From Vandiemenella viatica (lineage: Eukaryota; Arthropoda; Insecta; Orthoptera; Morabidae), in contig CM061920.1 of the NCBI GenBank assembly GCA_031002005.1, positions 122,564,095-122,628,094 of the forward strand: a stretch of 64,000 nt of DNA, written 5' to 3'. Position numbers and translations under genes: made by a program. This document shows, one piece after another, positions 21,636-34,545 of the stretch (positions within the stretch are counted from its first letter, which is position 1; every line of letters starts with the position of its first letter). Below the pieces are notes generated by a model. It had not been told where the DNA came from, did not search any database, and saw nothing but the letters and a program-made list of their open reading frames with translations.

Positions 21636-24600
21636 CAGTCTTTTGACTGGTTTGATGCAATCCTCCATCCCTTCCTATCTTGTGCTAACCACTTCATCTC
21701 TACATACCCATTACAACCCACATCTTCAATTATCTGCTTTATACATTCTAATCTCTGTCTTCCTCTACAGTTCTTATGTTTGACTGTTCCCTCCAACAGC
21801 AAATTAACCAATCCAGCATGTCTCAAAATACGACCTACCAGCCTGTCTCTTCTTTCTGTAAGCTTCTTCCACAAACTTCTTTTCTCACCCATCATTTCCA
21901 AAACGCATTCATTTCTTACTTTGTCTGTCCACTTAATTTTCAGCATTCTTCTGTAGCACCACATTTCAAATGCTTCAATTTTATTTCTTTCAGGTATTCA
22001 TAAAGTCCATGTTACGCTACCATAAAGTGCTGTGCTCCATGCAAAGAGTTTCAAAAATTTATTTCTAATTCCTAGATCAATATTTGAGACTAAAAGATTT
22101 CTCTTTTTGCTAGTCCTATTCTGCTTTTAACATCATTCTTGCTTCGGCCATCAGTTGTAATTTTGCTTCCCAAGTAACAGAATTCACTTACCACTCCTAT
22201 TGTATCCAATCCTATTTTGATATTTAATCTACTGTGATTGGCATCATTTCTGCAACATTTCATCACTCAAGTCTTGCTTTGATTTATATTCAGTCCAAAA
22301 TCTTCCTTCAGTATATTGTTCATGCCATTCAGTAACTTCTCAATATCCTCAGCCCTTCCTGCTAACAAGACAATGTCATCAGCAAATTGTAGCATACTGA
22401 CTGTTTTCTCCGTGAACACTTATGCCATATGGAAATTTTTCTTTTACTTTGTTTATTGCTTCTTCTACATACAAGTTGAATATTAATGGGGATAGACTAC
22501 AACCTTGTCTCACACCCTTTTTAACTGATGCAGATTTCTCATGTATCTCTACTTTTATTATAGCCTCTTGATTCTTATATAGTTTTATAAAGTACTCTTA
22601 TATCTCGATACTTTAGACCTGACTTCTTTAAAATTTTGAACATCTTGTCCCACCTAACATTATCAAAAGCTTTTTCTAAATCAACAAACGCCATAAAAGT
22701 AACTTTGTTTTTCTTGATCCGCCCTTCAAGTATTAATCTTTAAGCCAGAATTGCTTCTCTAGTACCACGATTTTTCCTAAACCCAAACAGATCTTCACCT
22801 ACTATCTCTTCTACTAACCTTTCCATCCTTCTGTATATTATTCTGGTGAGTAATTTTGAAACATGTGATGTTAGACTAACGGTGTGATAATTCTCACATT
22901 TGTCGGCTTGTGCTTTCTTCGGAAGTGCGAAGGTGATAATTTTATTAAAATCAGATGGAATTTCTCCTGTATCATATTTTTTTTAAATCAGCTTGAATAA
23001 TCTTTCGAAGCCTTATTCTCTTAGGGATTTAAGAAGTTTTGCAGGGATCTCATCGATTCTAACTGCCTTATTTGCTTTCAAGTCCTTCAGAGCTCTATTA
23101 AATTCTGTCTTCAAAAAAGGATCTCCTAAGTCATCAATGTCGACATCGCTTTCCTTTTCCATTACACTATTGTTCAAGTTGCCCCCATCATACAGTTTCT
23201 CAATATATTCCTTCCATCGGTTAGCTCTATCATCTGAGCTTAAAAGAGGTTTCCCATTGGTAGCTTTAATGTTCACACCTCTTTTCTTAATTTCTCTGAA
23301 ATTCTGTTTGATATTCCCAAATGCAACATCTAGTTTACCTACGACCATTTCCTTTTCTACTTCTTCACACTTTTCTTGCAGCCATTTTTCTTTTGCTTTT
23401 TTGCATTTCCTGTTTATTTGATTTCTAAATTGCCTGTATTTCTCTCTTCCTGCTTCATACTGAGCATTATTGTACCTTCTCCTCTGATCCATCAGCTCCA
23501 AAATTTCTTCTGTGATCCAAGGTTTTCAGGCAGCTTGTTCCCTAAAGCCTAATGTTTCTTTACCAGCTTTCATTATTTCAGTCTTTATAGCATTCCATTT
23601 GTCCTCAGTTGAGCTCCTTTCAGAGTTACTTCTGTACTTTTTTCTCTCATGTTAGATTGTTTCAGTTTATTCTCTTCAAGTTCGTTCCTTATTTGCTTGA
23701 ATTTCAGCCTGCACTTCATTACTATCAAATTATGGTCTGCTCCTGGGTACGCTTTACAGTCTAGAACTTGATTCATGAATCTCTGTTTGACCATGATATA
23801 ATCTAGCTGATATCTGCCGGTATCCCCAGGATGTTTCCAGGTGTATATTCTTCTTGCATGGTTCTTAAACAGTGTGTTTTCCACAACTATCTTATATCTT
23901 TCACAAAATTCTAACAACTTGCTTCCACGCTCATTTATTTCTCCTAGACCAAAACTTCCTACAGTTTTCCCCTCTTTTCCTTCTCCCACTATCGCATTCC
24001 AATCACCCATGATTATTAGATTTTCCTGCCCCTTCACATATTTGATTAATTCTTCAATTTTGGTGTATATTTTCTCTATTTCTTCGTCATTTTCCTGTGA
24101 TGTTGGCATGTACACTTATACTAACGTGGTTGGGGAGGAGTTAGTTTCTAACCTCATTAAAATAATCCTGTCACTAAACTGTTCATAATAACTCACCCGT
24201 TTCCCTACTTTCTTATTCATTACAAATCCTACACAAGTGACTCTGGTGACAGCTTGTGTGCTAATTATCCTGTGTTCCCCAGACCAAAAATCCTGTGCGT
24301 CCTTCCATTTAATCTCACTAATCCCAACAACATCTAACATAAGTTGTTCCATCTCCCTTTTTTAAGTTTTCTAACCTACCTGCCCTATTCAGACTTCTAA
24401 CATTCGACACTCCGACTCGTAGAATGTTTCTATCCATTCTGATTATTCCTCCCCGAGCAGTCCCCACCCGGAGATCGGATTGGATGACTATTTTACCTCC
24501 GGAATATTTTATCCAGGAAGAATCCATCATGATATATGTAATTTGAGAGGATTACATGTCCTCGGGATATCCTTTGGGTCTTTAATGCAGTGGTTTCCCA

Positions 24601-24756
24601 TTGCCTTCTGCATTCCCATGCCATTGATGATTTCTGATTCATCTGCCTTTAGGGGCTGTTTCCAATCCCCTAGGACAAGAGGGTGCCCTGTTCCGCTCCA
24701 CACTCTTCCACCATCAATTAAAAAATTGAGTCCATATGTCAAATCTGAAGTTCAAA
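21591..24756 (-). mobile_element. near-full-length RTE-type LINE with poly(A) tail
   Basis: A minus-strand LINE of about 3.1 kb with an APE endonuclease and reverse transcriptase in one decayed frame, and a 37-base T run (21591-21627) that is its poly(A) tail. In coding order: an N-terminal part (24530-24318; RVGVSNVRSLNRAGRLENLK), an endonuclease core (24115-23585; IIMGDWNAIVGEG, GADHNLIVMKC), a linker and RT fingers (23501-23013), and a degenerate RT palm (22700-22200). It ends in a C-terminal tail (21964-21635; WCYRRMLKIKWTDKVRN, GRILRHAGL) like that of RTE-clade 'craniofacial development protein 2-like' ORFs. Stops and shifts break RT. No target duplication was found. Its 5' end lies about 90 bp from the NSUN6 donor at 24847. 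Confidence 0.85.
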
Positions 24757-24847
24757 CTACTGTTGTAAGAGTTAAAGCAGATCCTTCTCTCATAAGATAA
24801 TAAAACACTTGATATGATAACCTAGTAAACTTGCTGCTGTTTCTAAC

Positions 24848-25046
24848 CTTGTCTTGCATGAGAGCTGCTATATGGAGTGTCTTGTTACCAGGAGCAGCAC
24901 AGCAGTCAAGGACGGACTGTCCAGGTTGTGGATCCAATGCACGGCAAACAAGTACTGATGGCATGTTCTGCAACATTGCCAGTCCCATAAGCTGAGGAAG
25001 AGAGGGACAGCCTGAAGGTCGTGACACCATCTCCACGGCCAGCCCT
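24848..25046 (-). CDS. NSUN6: NSUN6-like RNA cytosine-5 methyltransferase, exon with SAM motif I
   Basis: A 199-bp exon bounded by an acceptor TTGAACAG (ending at 25047) and a donor GTTAGA (from 24847). Its first base completes the AAA codon begun in the exon at 41541-41700, and it ends in phase 0, matching the exon at 4864-5178. The peptide starts GLAVEMVSRPSGCPSL and contains LDPQPGQSVLDCCAAPGNKT and HIAALMQDK. DCCAAPG.KT is motif I, the SAM-binding loop of NOL1/NOP2/Sun methyltransferases. Human NSUN6 has the same order, with this segment directly after the PUA domain. The frame is intact. Introns on either side are about 16.5 and 19.7 kb and full of transposons. Confidence 0.9.
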
Positions 25047-26039
25047 CTGTTCAACAAAATAGTTGCATATTGTCAACATAATCATAAACAGGAAACACAG
25101 TTTGCCTCTTAGAGAATCTGGTGGTACACCAGTAGCTTCGAATAATGAATAATTGTGACTCTGTTCAATGATACGTATAACAACTTAGGTAACTGCAAAA
25201 TCCGAAAGAGCTTACTCAGTCAAGTTTTTAATTCCAATACTAAATATTTACAAAATATTAACAGTTTGATGCTTGGACAGAAGCTGTTACATTTTCTTAC
25301 TGTACAAATATGATCAAGAAACAGGAGAATCTATACAAAATGAATTATCAGAGAGGTGGCATGATTTATTCAAGACAATGGATCAGCAAACAGATGTGAA
25401 ATTAACAAACTGAAACCATCTCATATAAGATAAAATTTTCAGAGATTGTAAATATGTGTCTAAGTAATAACTCTTGGATAATGGTGACAATGAAACTGCC
25501 ACTAAGTACTGAAAATCAGATAGGATAGGGAAAATAGCCTGTCACTTACCACAGGTTAAGGCAAGACAGCCAGATGAACACACAAAAATGTGCACACAAA
25601 AAAGAAAAAAACAAACACACTTTATAATATTTTGGTTAGTAACCTTAATCTTGCAGGAGGCAAGATTTATGGTAGGGGAAAAATGTGAACATTGAGATCT
25701 CCCATATGAATCATGGTAGTACTTTATTTATTGGGATAATCTGGTGGGGACAAGAGTTCTCCTGTTAATAGATTGTTATATAAAATAGCTATGCAATATT
25801 TGAATATTGCCCACTGATTTCTGTTTTTAAACATTAAATAATAATTGCAAAGTTATATTGTTTGAGGAATCTGAATATGATCAATGACACAAATATGATA
25901 TAGAATTGAAAAGGCTTTCCTGTACAAAAACAATCAAATGGAATGGTCTTATAACATGCATTTCTGATAATACTCACAATCATAGGTCACATAGAGTCTA
26001 TGCTGATTGTGTATTTTGGGTTTCTCCTGTGAAGTTAGA
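25047..26039. other. NSUN6 intron, no gene recognised
   Basis: About 1 kb of AT-rich intron. I see no exon, domain or element end. Confidence 0.5.
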
Positions 26040-27010
26040 AGATGATATGGATACTATCAATGATCTACTTAATATCTCTGCCTTTTTTAAAAGCCTCAAT
26101 AACTTGTTCCCCATCCTTATCCATAATTGTCTGAATAACTTCCCTACCCCTCAGTTTTCTAAAACAGCCATAGAAATTTCAAGAAGCATCATTCAGATGT
26201 CTCCCTGTACCAGTAATATTCTTCATAAATCTTTCTTCAGCTTCCTTCTTTGTTGGTATTAATTTCTTGTTTATATTTTTCAAGTGTTCCTTGTGTTCTA
26301 ACCTTTCCAACTTCTTTAACCTCCTAACTTCCCTACTATAATACATAGTTATTGTAGTTATTTTTATTTTTTTCTCTCATTCTTATTATCGCCTTGAACA
26401 GTTTCCACTTCAACTCACCATACTTGTGGCTTCCTTCCATATAGTGAACACAGTGCCAGATATAGGGGGCATGGGAAACTGGGGAAACTTCAGGAGGGCG
26501 GCCAAGGGCAAATATATGTGGCGGTCTTTTTTTTTCAGTTTGACTACTGCTCCAGGTAGTAACAACAGGGATGGGAAAATAATGTTTGAAGAGGCAGCAA
26601 TCTCAAAGTTTTTGCCCAAGCTAAGAAAATTTGTGGATTTGTCACTAACTGAACTTATCTCTGAAATATCTTTTCAGTTCTGAAATTGTGTCTTTTATAA
26701 CTATATCTATTACCAACTTCAATTTTGAACACTGGTTTATTTAACCCTCTAACATCAATCAGAAATGCTTCATTATCATTTATTCATTCAGTTACTTTAA
26801 ACCCCACAAGACTATCATCAGGATTTATTAGGAACAAATACAACATATTGGGTTCCCTCATGTATTGGTCAGTGGTTCTCCTGCGCCAATAATATTGTTC
26901 ATAAACACATTTTTAGCCACCTCCTTTTCCATTATTAATTCCTTGTTTAGTTGTTTCAATTACTCCTTACTACCTTGCTGCTTCTTTGCTCTATTATGTT
27001 CTCTTCTCAC
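26040..27010 (-). mobile_element. LINE linker fragments (two partial copies)
   Basis: The minus-strand reading of 26040-26350 matches the endonuclease-RT linker of the LINE at 19400-19815 (compare 'gttagg.ggttaaag.agtt', 'aaatttct.tggct.t.tt..aaaactgagg'). A second, shorter copy occurs at about 26860-27010. The intervening 26400-26700 is unrelated and unassigned. Both copies are small non-functional fragments. Confidence 0.6.
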
Positions 27011-27434
27011 CTTGTAGCAATCACGTATTTATAAGTTACTCTATGTTACGCAAGCATACTTATATATAGTCTTTGAAGTTTTGTTTCGTGCGGTTGTTGT
27101 TTTATGTGTTGGTTGCTAAGAGAGATATGACTGGGTCATGATATTAAACTCAATCTTCACAAATTCCATTTATGAATCATGCAATTTCAGAAGGAAGTCA
27201 AATATAGATGTTATCTGTATTTTCGGCTGGTGTTGGCAGAAGATTGTAAAATAATTAATGAACCGAATCAAAAGTTATTACAAGGATATAGAACAGTTTA
27301 TGCATCTTTCAATAGTTTGATGTTTTATATAAAATAATTTAAAAGGAAAAGGGGGATCATATTTCGAAGAGAAGAAAAGATATTTTCCACAAAGCATTAC
27401 ATAAATCAGAGGTGCCAAGCAGAAATGATGCACA

Positions 27435-27452
27435 AAGAAAAATAACACATGG
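27435..27452. repeat. target-site duplication of the OGDH retrocopy (left)
   Basis: AAGAAAAATAACACATGG here is repeated perfectly at 30733-30750, just outside the two ends of the OGDH retropseudogene. An 18-bp duplication is typical of LINE-mediated insertion. Confidence 0.7.
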
Positions 27453-30400
27453 GACCATTATAGTTTTGAGGAAGAAGATGTGGATAGTGTGTTCAAGTAG
27501 CCATCTACAACATTTATTGGAGGCGAAGAGAAAGCACTCCCAATGCGCGAAATTTTGAGACAACTCGAAAATGTTTACTGTCGCCATATAGATGAAGACT
27601 TCATGTTCATTAATTTGTTGTAACAATGTAACTGGATTTAGCAGAAACTGGAGAGTCCAGGAATCATGAATGTTGGTAGTGATGAGAAGAGACTAATACT
27701 TGCTTGCTTGACACATGCTACAGGGTTTCTGTCATTTTTGGCTCGTAAATGGTCAATTGAGAAATGATTTGATGTTGAAGGTTGTGAAATCTTAATCCCA
27801 GCTAAGAAACTAATTTTTGTTAGCTCAAATGAATTAGATGTTGAACCAATTGTGATGGGCATGCCACATCACGGCCGTCTGAATGTTTTAGGAAATGTTT
27901 GCCGCAAGCCTCTTGAACAGATCTTCACACAGTTTGCTGCCTTGTAAGTCACTGATGATGATTCATGTGATGTGAAGTATCACTTTGGCACATACATTGA
28001 GTGTCTTAACCATGCACCAATAAAAATATAAGATCGGCTGTAGTAGCAAATCCATCTGGAAGCTGTTGATCCTGTAGTTCAAGGCAAGACAGAATAATTC
28101 TGCCAGGGTGATGGTGAAGAAGAGAAGGTGGCTGCTTTCCGTAGCCAAGACATTGTCTATGAAACATTCCATCTCTCAGATCAGCCTGACATCACAACCC
28201 ATGGAACGATACACATTGTTGTCAACAACCAAATTGGCTTTAAAACACACCACACGCACTCTCGTTCTTCGCGTTACTGTACAGATGTTGCACGTGTAGT
28301 GAATGCTCCTATCTTACATGTTCACTCCAATGACCCTGAGGCAGTGATGCATGTTTGCAAGATTGATGCTGAGTAGAGAGCAACATTTCACAATGATGTT
28401 GTTATAGATATAGTGTGTTACAGACCTAATGACCATAATGAAATCGACAAGCCAATGTTCACACAGCCATTGATGTACTGCAAAATTCAGAAGACAAAAT
28501 CTGTACTGGTTAAGTATGCTGACAAGCTGATAAAGGAAAGTGTGGTCAGCACTGAAGAGGTCAAAGATGTTCGAGATAAATATGAAAAGATTTGTTAGGA
28601 TGCTTTGGAGAATTCAAGAAAGGAAACTCATATCAAATACAAAGACAGGCTGGACTCCCCGTGGTCAGGTTTCTTTAATTTAATTGCAATGGAGCACACG
28701 ATCCAGTGGCAACTTCCCTACATGCCCATCTTCCCCCTTTCCTGCACCCGCCTACATTTGCCCTCTACAGATTTTAACTTTTAATTCTTTCAACATTTTT
28801 GGTAAATTATTCATCATTCCCTTGGTAACTTATTCCAATCCTTGATACCCTTACCTAAAAAAAGAATCTTCCCACACCCTTCTGCCTGAAATCGAGTGCC
28901 AGATTGTGGTTTATGGCAAGAATCCTCTGAAAATATCACCAACTGGATATGCATAAGATATGCTTGTACACATAGGCAAGAAGATGTCTTTACCATCACC
29001 CAACAAAGCAGAGTTTGTTATCCATAGAGGTTTAGAATGAATTCTGAAAGCACATATGAAGATGGTGAAATCGAAGACAGTAGACAGGGCACTAGCAGAG
29101 GTGATGCCATTTTGTTCACTCCTCCAAGAAGGTATCCAAGTCCAATTAAGTGGACAGGATGAGGAGAGAGGAACATTTGGCCATTAGCACCATGTTCTTC
29201 ACCACCAGCTGGTAGACAGGGCTCCAAACAGGTCACTGTGTCACTTGTACCCCGATCAAGGCCCTTACATTGTTTGTAATAGCACACTATCAGAGTTTGG
29301 TGTCCTTGGGTTCGAGCTGGACTACTCAGTGACCAATCCAAATGCTTTGGTGTGATGGGAGGCACAGTTTGATGACCTTAACAATACAGCACTGTGCATC
29401 ATCAACCAGTTTATTTTGTCTGGACAGGACAAGTGGGTGTGCCAGTCGAGACTCATTATGCTGCTGCCATATGGTCTCGAGGGCATTGGCGCTGAGCACT
29501 TGAGGGCCCGGTTGGAGAACTTTCTTCAGATGTCTGCTGATGACCCAGACTATTTTCCACCATTGAGAGTACGGCGACTTTGCGACATCAATTGGATTGT
29601 GGCAAATGTTCAACGTCTGCTAATTACTTTCACATACTCAGGAAACAAATAGCTCTTCCATTCAAAAAACCTCTCATTATAATGAGTCCAAAATCATTGC
29701 TACTATGTCATACTGGGACTAACTTTGAAAACATGACTGAAAACACACAATTTCTCAGCGTTATCCATGAAAATGAAGAAGCAAGTCAAAACTCTCAAGC
29801 TGTCAAGAAATTACTGTTCTGCACTGGTAAAGTATTTTAGGACTTGAGGAAGGCTCTTGATAAGAGAAATTTAGCAAATGATGTGGCAATCACCAGATTT
29901 GAACAGATATCTCTTTTCCCATATGATTTGGTGAAGAAGGAATGTGATAAGTATCCAAATGCAGTTCTGTGTTGGGCCCAAGAAGAACACAAGAACCTAT
30001 GTTCATGGAATATTAAAACAGTCCTCAAACCTAAAATTAAATGTAATGAAGCATTTGTAGTAAGCTAGAGTTTGGTTGAATATAATCTGGTATGGTTGTT
30101 TTGCAATTTCCTGTAAATCAGTGTATATAGATTTTATTTTATGAAAAGAAATTATTTAGAGGCCATTTAATATGTTTAAGAACAGAATTGTGCAAGAGAA
30201 TTGCTTAAATGTTCGTAATTCCAAGTGCTAATGTAAGTTACGATGTCTAAAGCACAATTTGCAACAGTTTAAAATGATTTCTGTGAATAATTTTGTGTTT
30301 AAGTATCTTTAATTTCCATTTCTGACCATTTTGTATTGATTGTAAATGATCTGGTATTAATTCTGATTTTTTTTTTAAATATAATTCAATTGTTTAAGTA

Positions 30401-30732
30401 TTGTTAACGTTTGAGAAATCTCTGTCGGAATCTTTTGAAGCATTCTAGAAATTTCGATAGAGCCAATATAAAGAAATCAACAGAAGGACAGTTTTAGTTT
30501 AAACAGACTCAGTTTGCTATGGCCGGGAACTGTATTGTCTGTGGGAAAAGTGTAGTATGCAATCTCTGGATTATATTAATGTATGTGTACAGTAACATCG
30601 ACATCGTTTCTATGCAAATAAAACAAGTTTAAATTGAAATGTATCATGGACTATTTAATTATTGTATTAATTAAACTACAAAGAATCTTATAATATGTTC
30701 AACCCAGATTTCATACTGCAATCAATGGAATG
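27453..30732 (+). pseudogene. OGDH: processed pseudogene of 2-oxoglutarate dehydrogenase E1
   Basis: Forward-strand sequence follows the E1 subunit of the TCA-cycle 2-oxoglutarate dehydrogenase complex without introns. In order it has [14 protein letters not shown] (about 27505), [29 protein letters not shown] (about 27853), and [14 protein letters not shown] (28220). These are followed by [32 protein letters not shown] then [38 protein letters not shown], and AQEEHKNLCSW (29975). At least ten in-frame stops and several shifts disrupt it. It begins part-way through the mature protein, so it is 5'-truncated, and it runs on through a 3' UTR-like tail with AATAAA near 30616. Perfect 18-bp direct repeats flank it. 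A LINE fragment (28675-28914) interrupts it after SPWSGFF. It cannot make enzyme; the parent gene must be elsewhere. Confidence 0.93.
28675..28914 (-). mobile_element. CR1-like LINE 3' fragment inside the OGDH retrocopy
   Basis: This piece separates OGDH codons for SPWSGFF from those for (K)NPLKISPTG. It is a copy of the family at 43285-43510 and encodes, on the minus strand, KILFLGKGIKDWNKLPRE, the C-terminal tail of a LINE reverse transcriptase. Its insertion is therefore younger than the retrocopy. Confidence 0.75.
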
Positions 30733-30750
30733 AAGAAAAATAACACATGG

Positions 30751-31230
30751 TGATGCATGACAGTTTTGGTTTATAGCCTGACATTTCATGGGTGAATAAG
30801 CAAAATAGTAACTATGTGGAATTTGCAGTTAGTAATCACAGAGCACCTGATAATACAGGAAGATTGCAGCTGACTGAATTTTGAGGCAAGACGATGCAGC
30901 CAGAGATACAATATACGAAGATTCCACTGCTGCCAATATCGGCGTGAGAACCAGCTAAGCTCTTGCATCATTCTAGACAAATACTTTGGACAAATTCACT
31001 GACATCATCATCATCATCATCATCATCATTCTGAACAGTTTCCAGCCACTGGCCAGGTCTGCTTCATGCACAAGCCTTTCCATTTCCTTCTTTCTTCCCA
31101 TCACCTCTCTGTCACCACCTTGTTCCAGTCCACTCCTCTCTTCCATACACACTCATCCACTCCTCTCAGCCATCCATCTCTTGGTCTTCCTCTGGGTTGT
31201 TTACCATGCATCTTAATTTTTCCAACATTT
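30751..31230. other. intron with (CAT)n microsatellite
   Basis: No gene is recognised. A run of eight or nine CAT units (about 31003-31029) precedes 'ctgaacagtttccagccactggccaggtctg', which reads like a dispersed repeat. The LTR element at 31235 inserted next to or into it. Confidence 0.5.
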
Positions 31231-31234
31231 AATA

Positions 31235-31592
31235 TGTCGGATCTGGCATATGGGGCTAGCTACTACAGGGCGCCACAGACACAGCGAGCAGTGCCACAAA
31301 CGCAGCAAGCAGCGCCACAGTGACATCTACAAGGGGCTACTTAAAGGCGGCACACCGCACACGAAGGTCTCTTCCTGCCTGACCGCCAAGGCGACATCAC
31401 TCCGTTATCTGTCATTGTGTATTGTGAGACTGAGTCTAATAAACCAGATTCTTGTATCTGCTGTGTTCTCGAAGTTACTCTCCACTGTCCGATGGATATC
31501 CACAGTCTACCTTCACTGACGAGCCATCTGCCTCTAACCGGGAACTTCATTCAACCCGCCCGATTCCTGATCTTTCCCGGATGGATCCGAAA
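31235..31592 (+). repeat. 5' LTR
   Basis: 358 bp, near-identical to 35256-35613. Starts TGTCGGATC; the last three bases read AAA where the 3' LTR has ACA, a point change at the terminus. 'TCTAATAAACCAGATTC' (about 31434) resembles a polyadenylation signal. Confidence 0.9.
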
Positions 31593-34179
31593 TCAGAATT
31601 GGGATTGCCCCCGGACTGGAGAAAGCTGCGGAATGACACAGCCCAGTGCAGCATCATTTTGAGCATTGTGGGATGCCGAGCAGCAAAACCCGATAGAAGT
31701 CATCGCGGCGATAAAGCCGCCCACATCAGGCAGTGAACTACCATACTCGCGCAAGCGAACTACCGCTTCAAGGGCAGCAATCTACCACTCACTCCAGTCT
31801 TAGCGGGTATCACGTAGACGCATTTCAAGAAGCTCTACCCCGCAAGATATGGCCAAGTGAAAAGCGCCACCACAACGCTGAACACTAGTCAGCAAAGGGA
31901 ACCCAGCACCAACGAGGAACACGCAGACTAAACATCGAGGCCACGCTCGCAGGGCCTCGCCGATTATAAAATAGCCTTGGCCAATATTGTGGCCAACCTA
32001 ACCCAATCGCGACAGACAGCATACAACAGGGAAACTACTTGAGTCTGCCTACTACCATAATGGACATGTTGGGGAAAACAGCTTCACCGATCAACGACAG
32101 GCCGAGAATTCTCAAACCCAAGCAGAGCAGCAGAACCAGAGCCAGTGGACAGCCAAGCAGTTGGCTACCGTCGCGGACGCAGAGGCCATCGGGCAGCACA
32201 GTGCCCATGATAGTGGGCACTTGATGGAGAGCCAGCGGAGCCACCACCTCCATTGCCTCCTACAAACGGTCAACAGGAGCAGCGAGGTGGAAGGCTGAGC
32301 AACAACGGTGAGTCAGTTCCATTTCACTTTGGCCTCGGATTTGAACTCCCCCCCCCCCCCCATCGAAGAGTAGTGCCTTCAAATTGGCTGGAAAATGGAT
32401 ACACCTGGCCTTAGTGTCACTAGGCTTGGATGCTACCCGTGCTAACTGCCAGATCTCGAGCCAGGCAAAGATGTTATGATTGTAGACACGTTTTTCCATG
32501 TGCTTTCTAACCACAAGCTAGTAAACAAAATATTACCAGGGCAAGAAATCTTGTAACAAGGAATCGACGCTAAATCAACTAGTGACCATTAGCAGAAGCC
32601 GAAAAAGTGCTCGTATGTAGCAAATTTGTGGGAATCTGACCAATCTAAATACCACTAAAATGATCAGATGCCCCACCCCAATATCGCCCACCCTGGCTAA
32701 ATTGCTTGCTTTCTATACACTCTTCATAGATAACGGATGGCACGCCAATATGTGTGTAACGCACATGCAACCCGTAGACCCATGTCTCGTAGTAGTGGCA
32801 GCCCAACAAAATGACTAGGCAAAAAAAAAAAAAAAGATCGCGGGGCAGAAAGTATAGGAACTATTAAATGCATGCATAATAATGGCCTGACCTTCTCTAT
32901 TCACTAGGCCCGTATTGCAGGCCCAAAAACACCTGTTCCGACAATAGGCAGTTCAATGACAATACCATCGCAGATTAATTTCTACTGCCTTCTATTTGAA
33001 GACCATATAGCAAATGGTTCACTTGTTTTGCTGTGAGGATATTCTAAGCGACTACCATCAAATACCTACAACCGAATACTCAGCTTAAAATATACCCGAT
33101 GGCAGGCGCAGTTTTTCAAAGAACAGTCTTAAAATCTTTAGGCCCAGTAGTGTACACCATAGCAATAGCGCATATCGACTACCTTTTCATCCACCACTGA
33201 GAGGATTTGACAGTTTAAAACATGGGCTGAAAATCGAAACCGCCGCAAGTTTCTTTAATACAGCCAGATACACATTTCTTAAGTCAAATCAACTTACGAT
33301 TTGTCATAACAGATCGAATCGTTTCACCCAACCTAAACAGAATACCCGAGAGCACATATCAACTTCCTCCTCCCCTTTATGGATCACGCAACTGCGACAG
33401 TTTATAGGGCTTTAAATTTCGACAATTCATACCCCAGTTTACCAAGTTATGGCCACACCCTTCAAACTCACAGGAGGAAACACCAATATGCTAGACTAGC
33501 AAAAGGATGAGGAAATCCGCAAACAGGGCAAGTGTACCTGCAGGCCTTCGATTTGTACTTACAACACCAGGAAGTAAAACGGATGGCACATGTTGACTTC
33601 CAAACCCGGAGCAGCCGCGCCGCTACTAACAAACAACTACCGCTACACGCCACAGAAAACCAACTTTGTTAGACAATTGGCTACCCGCAGAGTATAACAC
33701 CCGAAAGTCTAAAAGTTCAAAGCCAATATGTGTCCGAAAATCTCAGCAGCAAGCACGATCCAAAAGAGAATTTCCACAATAATGCAAAATTTGTATTACT
33801 CAACCACTCAAAAAAATCACACAGAAGTAATTAAAAAACTAAACAGCAAGGATCATTACCTTTTCTACCCACCCAGCTGCACAAATAGTTTCCTCACCTT
33901 TCATCTCTGCACCCCACATCTCCGGCACAAAGGTAACATGCAGCAATATAACGCACACACTACTTCTCATGAGTCTTCAGCATCTGGATTAATTTTTCAG
34001 CAGTAGCAGTTCATGTCGAACTAAGACATCTGGTCATTAATAGTGTCTAGATCGAAACTTTATCAGGACACTAACATGAGCAAAGTGCTTCTTTCTCAAA
34101 AAATGTTACCCACGTGACCCAATGTAGAATGATGGTTCAATCAAAATCTCTTAAAAGGAAAAGAAACTTTTCAATCCAT

Positions 34180-34545
34180 GTTGGATGTTGCCATCAAAGT
34201 ACCACAATTTCCTAGGACTTCACTACTAGGAATGAAATTTTAAATTTCTTTGATATCATCACCATAATTTGTATGGGACCTCACCATGAAGAGTAAATTC
34301 TGTAATTTGTATGGGACCTTGCCATTAAGAGTAAATTTTATTATCTTGTTTCGGACCTCACCTCGAAGAGTAAATGTTATTACCTTTTTCGGATATTGCC
34401 TCAAAGAGTAAATGTTATTACCTTGTTTTGGACCTCACCACGAAGAGTAAATGTTATTACATTGTATTGGACCTCGCCTTGAAGAGTAAATTTTATGATT
34501 TATGTGGACCTCGCCTTGAAGAGTGAATTGTATAATCTGGCACCA
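34180..34545. repeat. tandem repeat, ~38-39 bp unit, 7-9 copies
   Basis: The phrase 'ggacctc.cc.tgaagagtaaat' recurs with GGACC or GGATA starts at 34276, 34314, 34353, 34391, 34430, 34469 and 34506. At least one or two worse copies precede them (about 34183 and 34213). Spacing is 37-39 bases. The array lies between the pol relics and the 3' LTR of the element at 31235-35613. Confidence 0.9.

Noticed and set aside
29018..29613. Minus-strand ORFs as genes
   Set aside because: Shadows of the OGDH retrocopy, which clearly reads on the plus strand.
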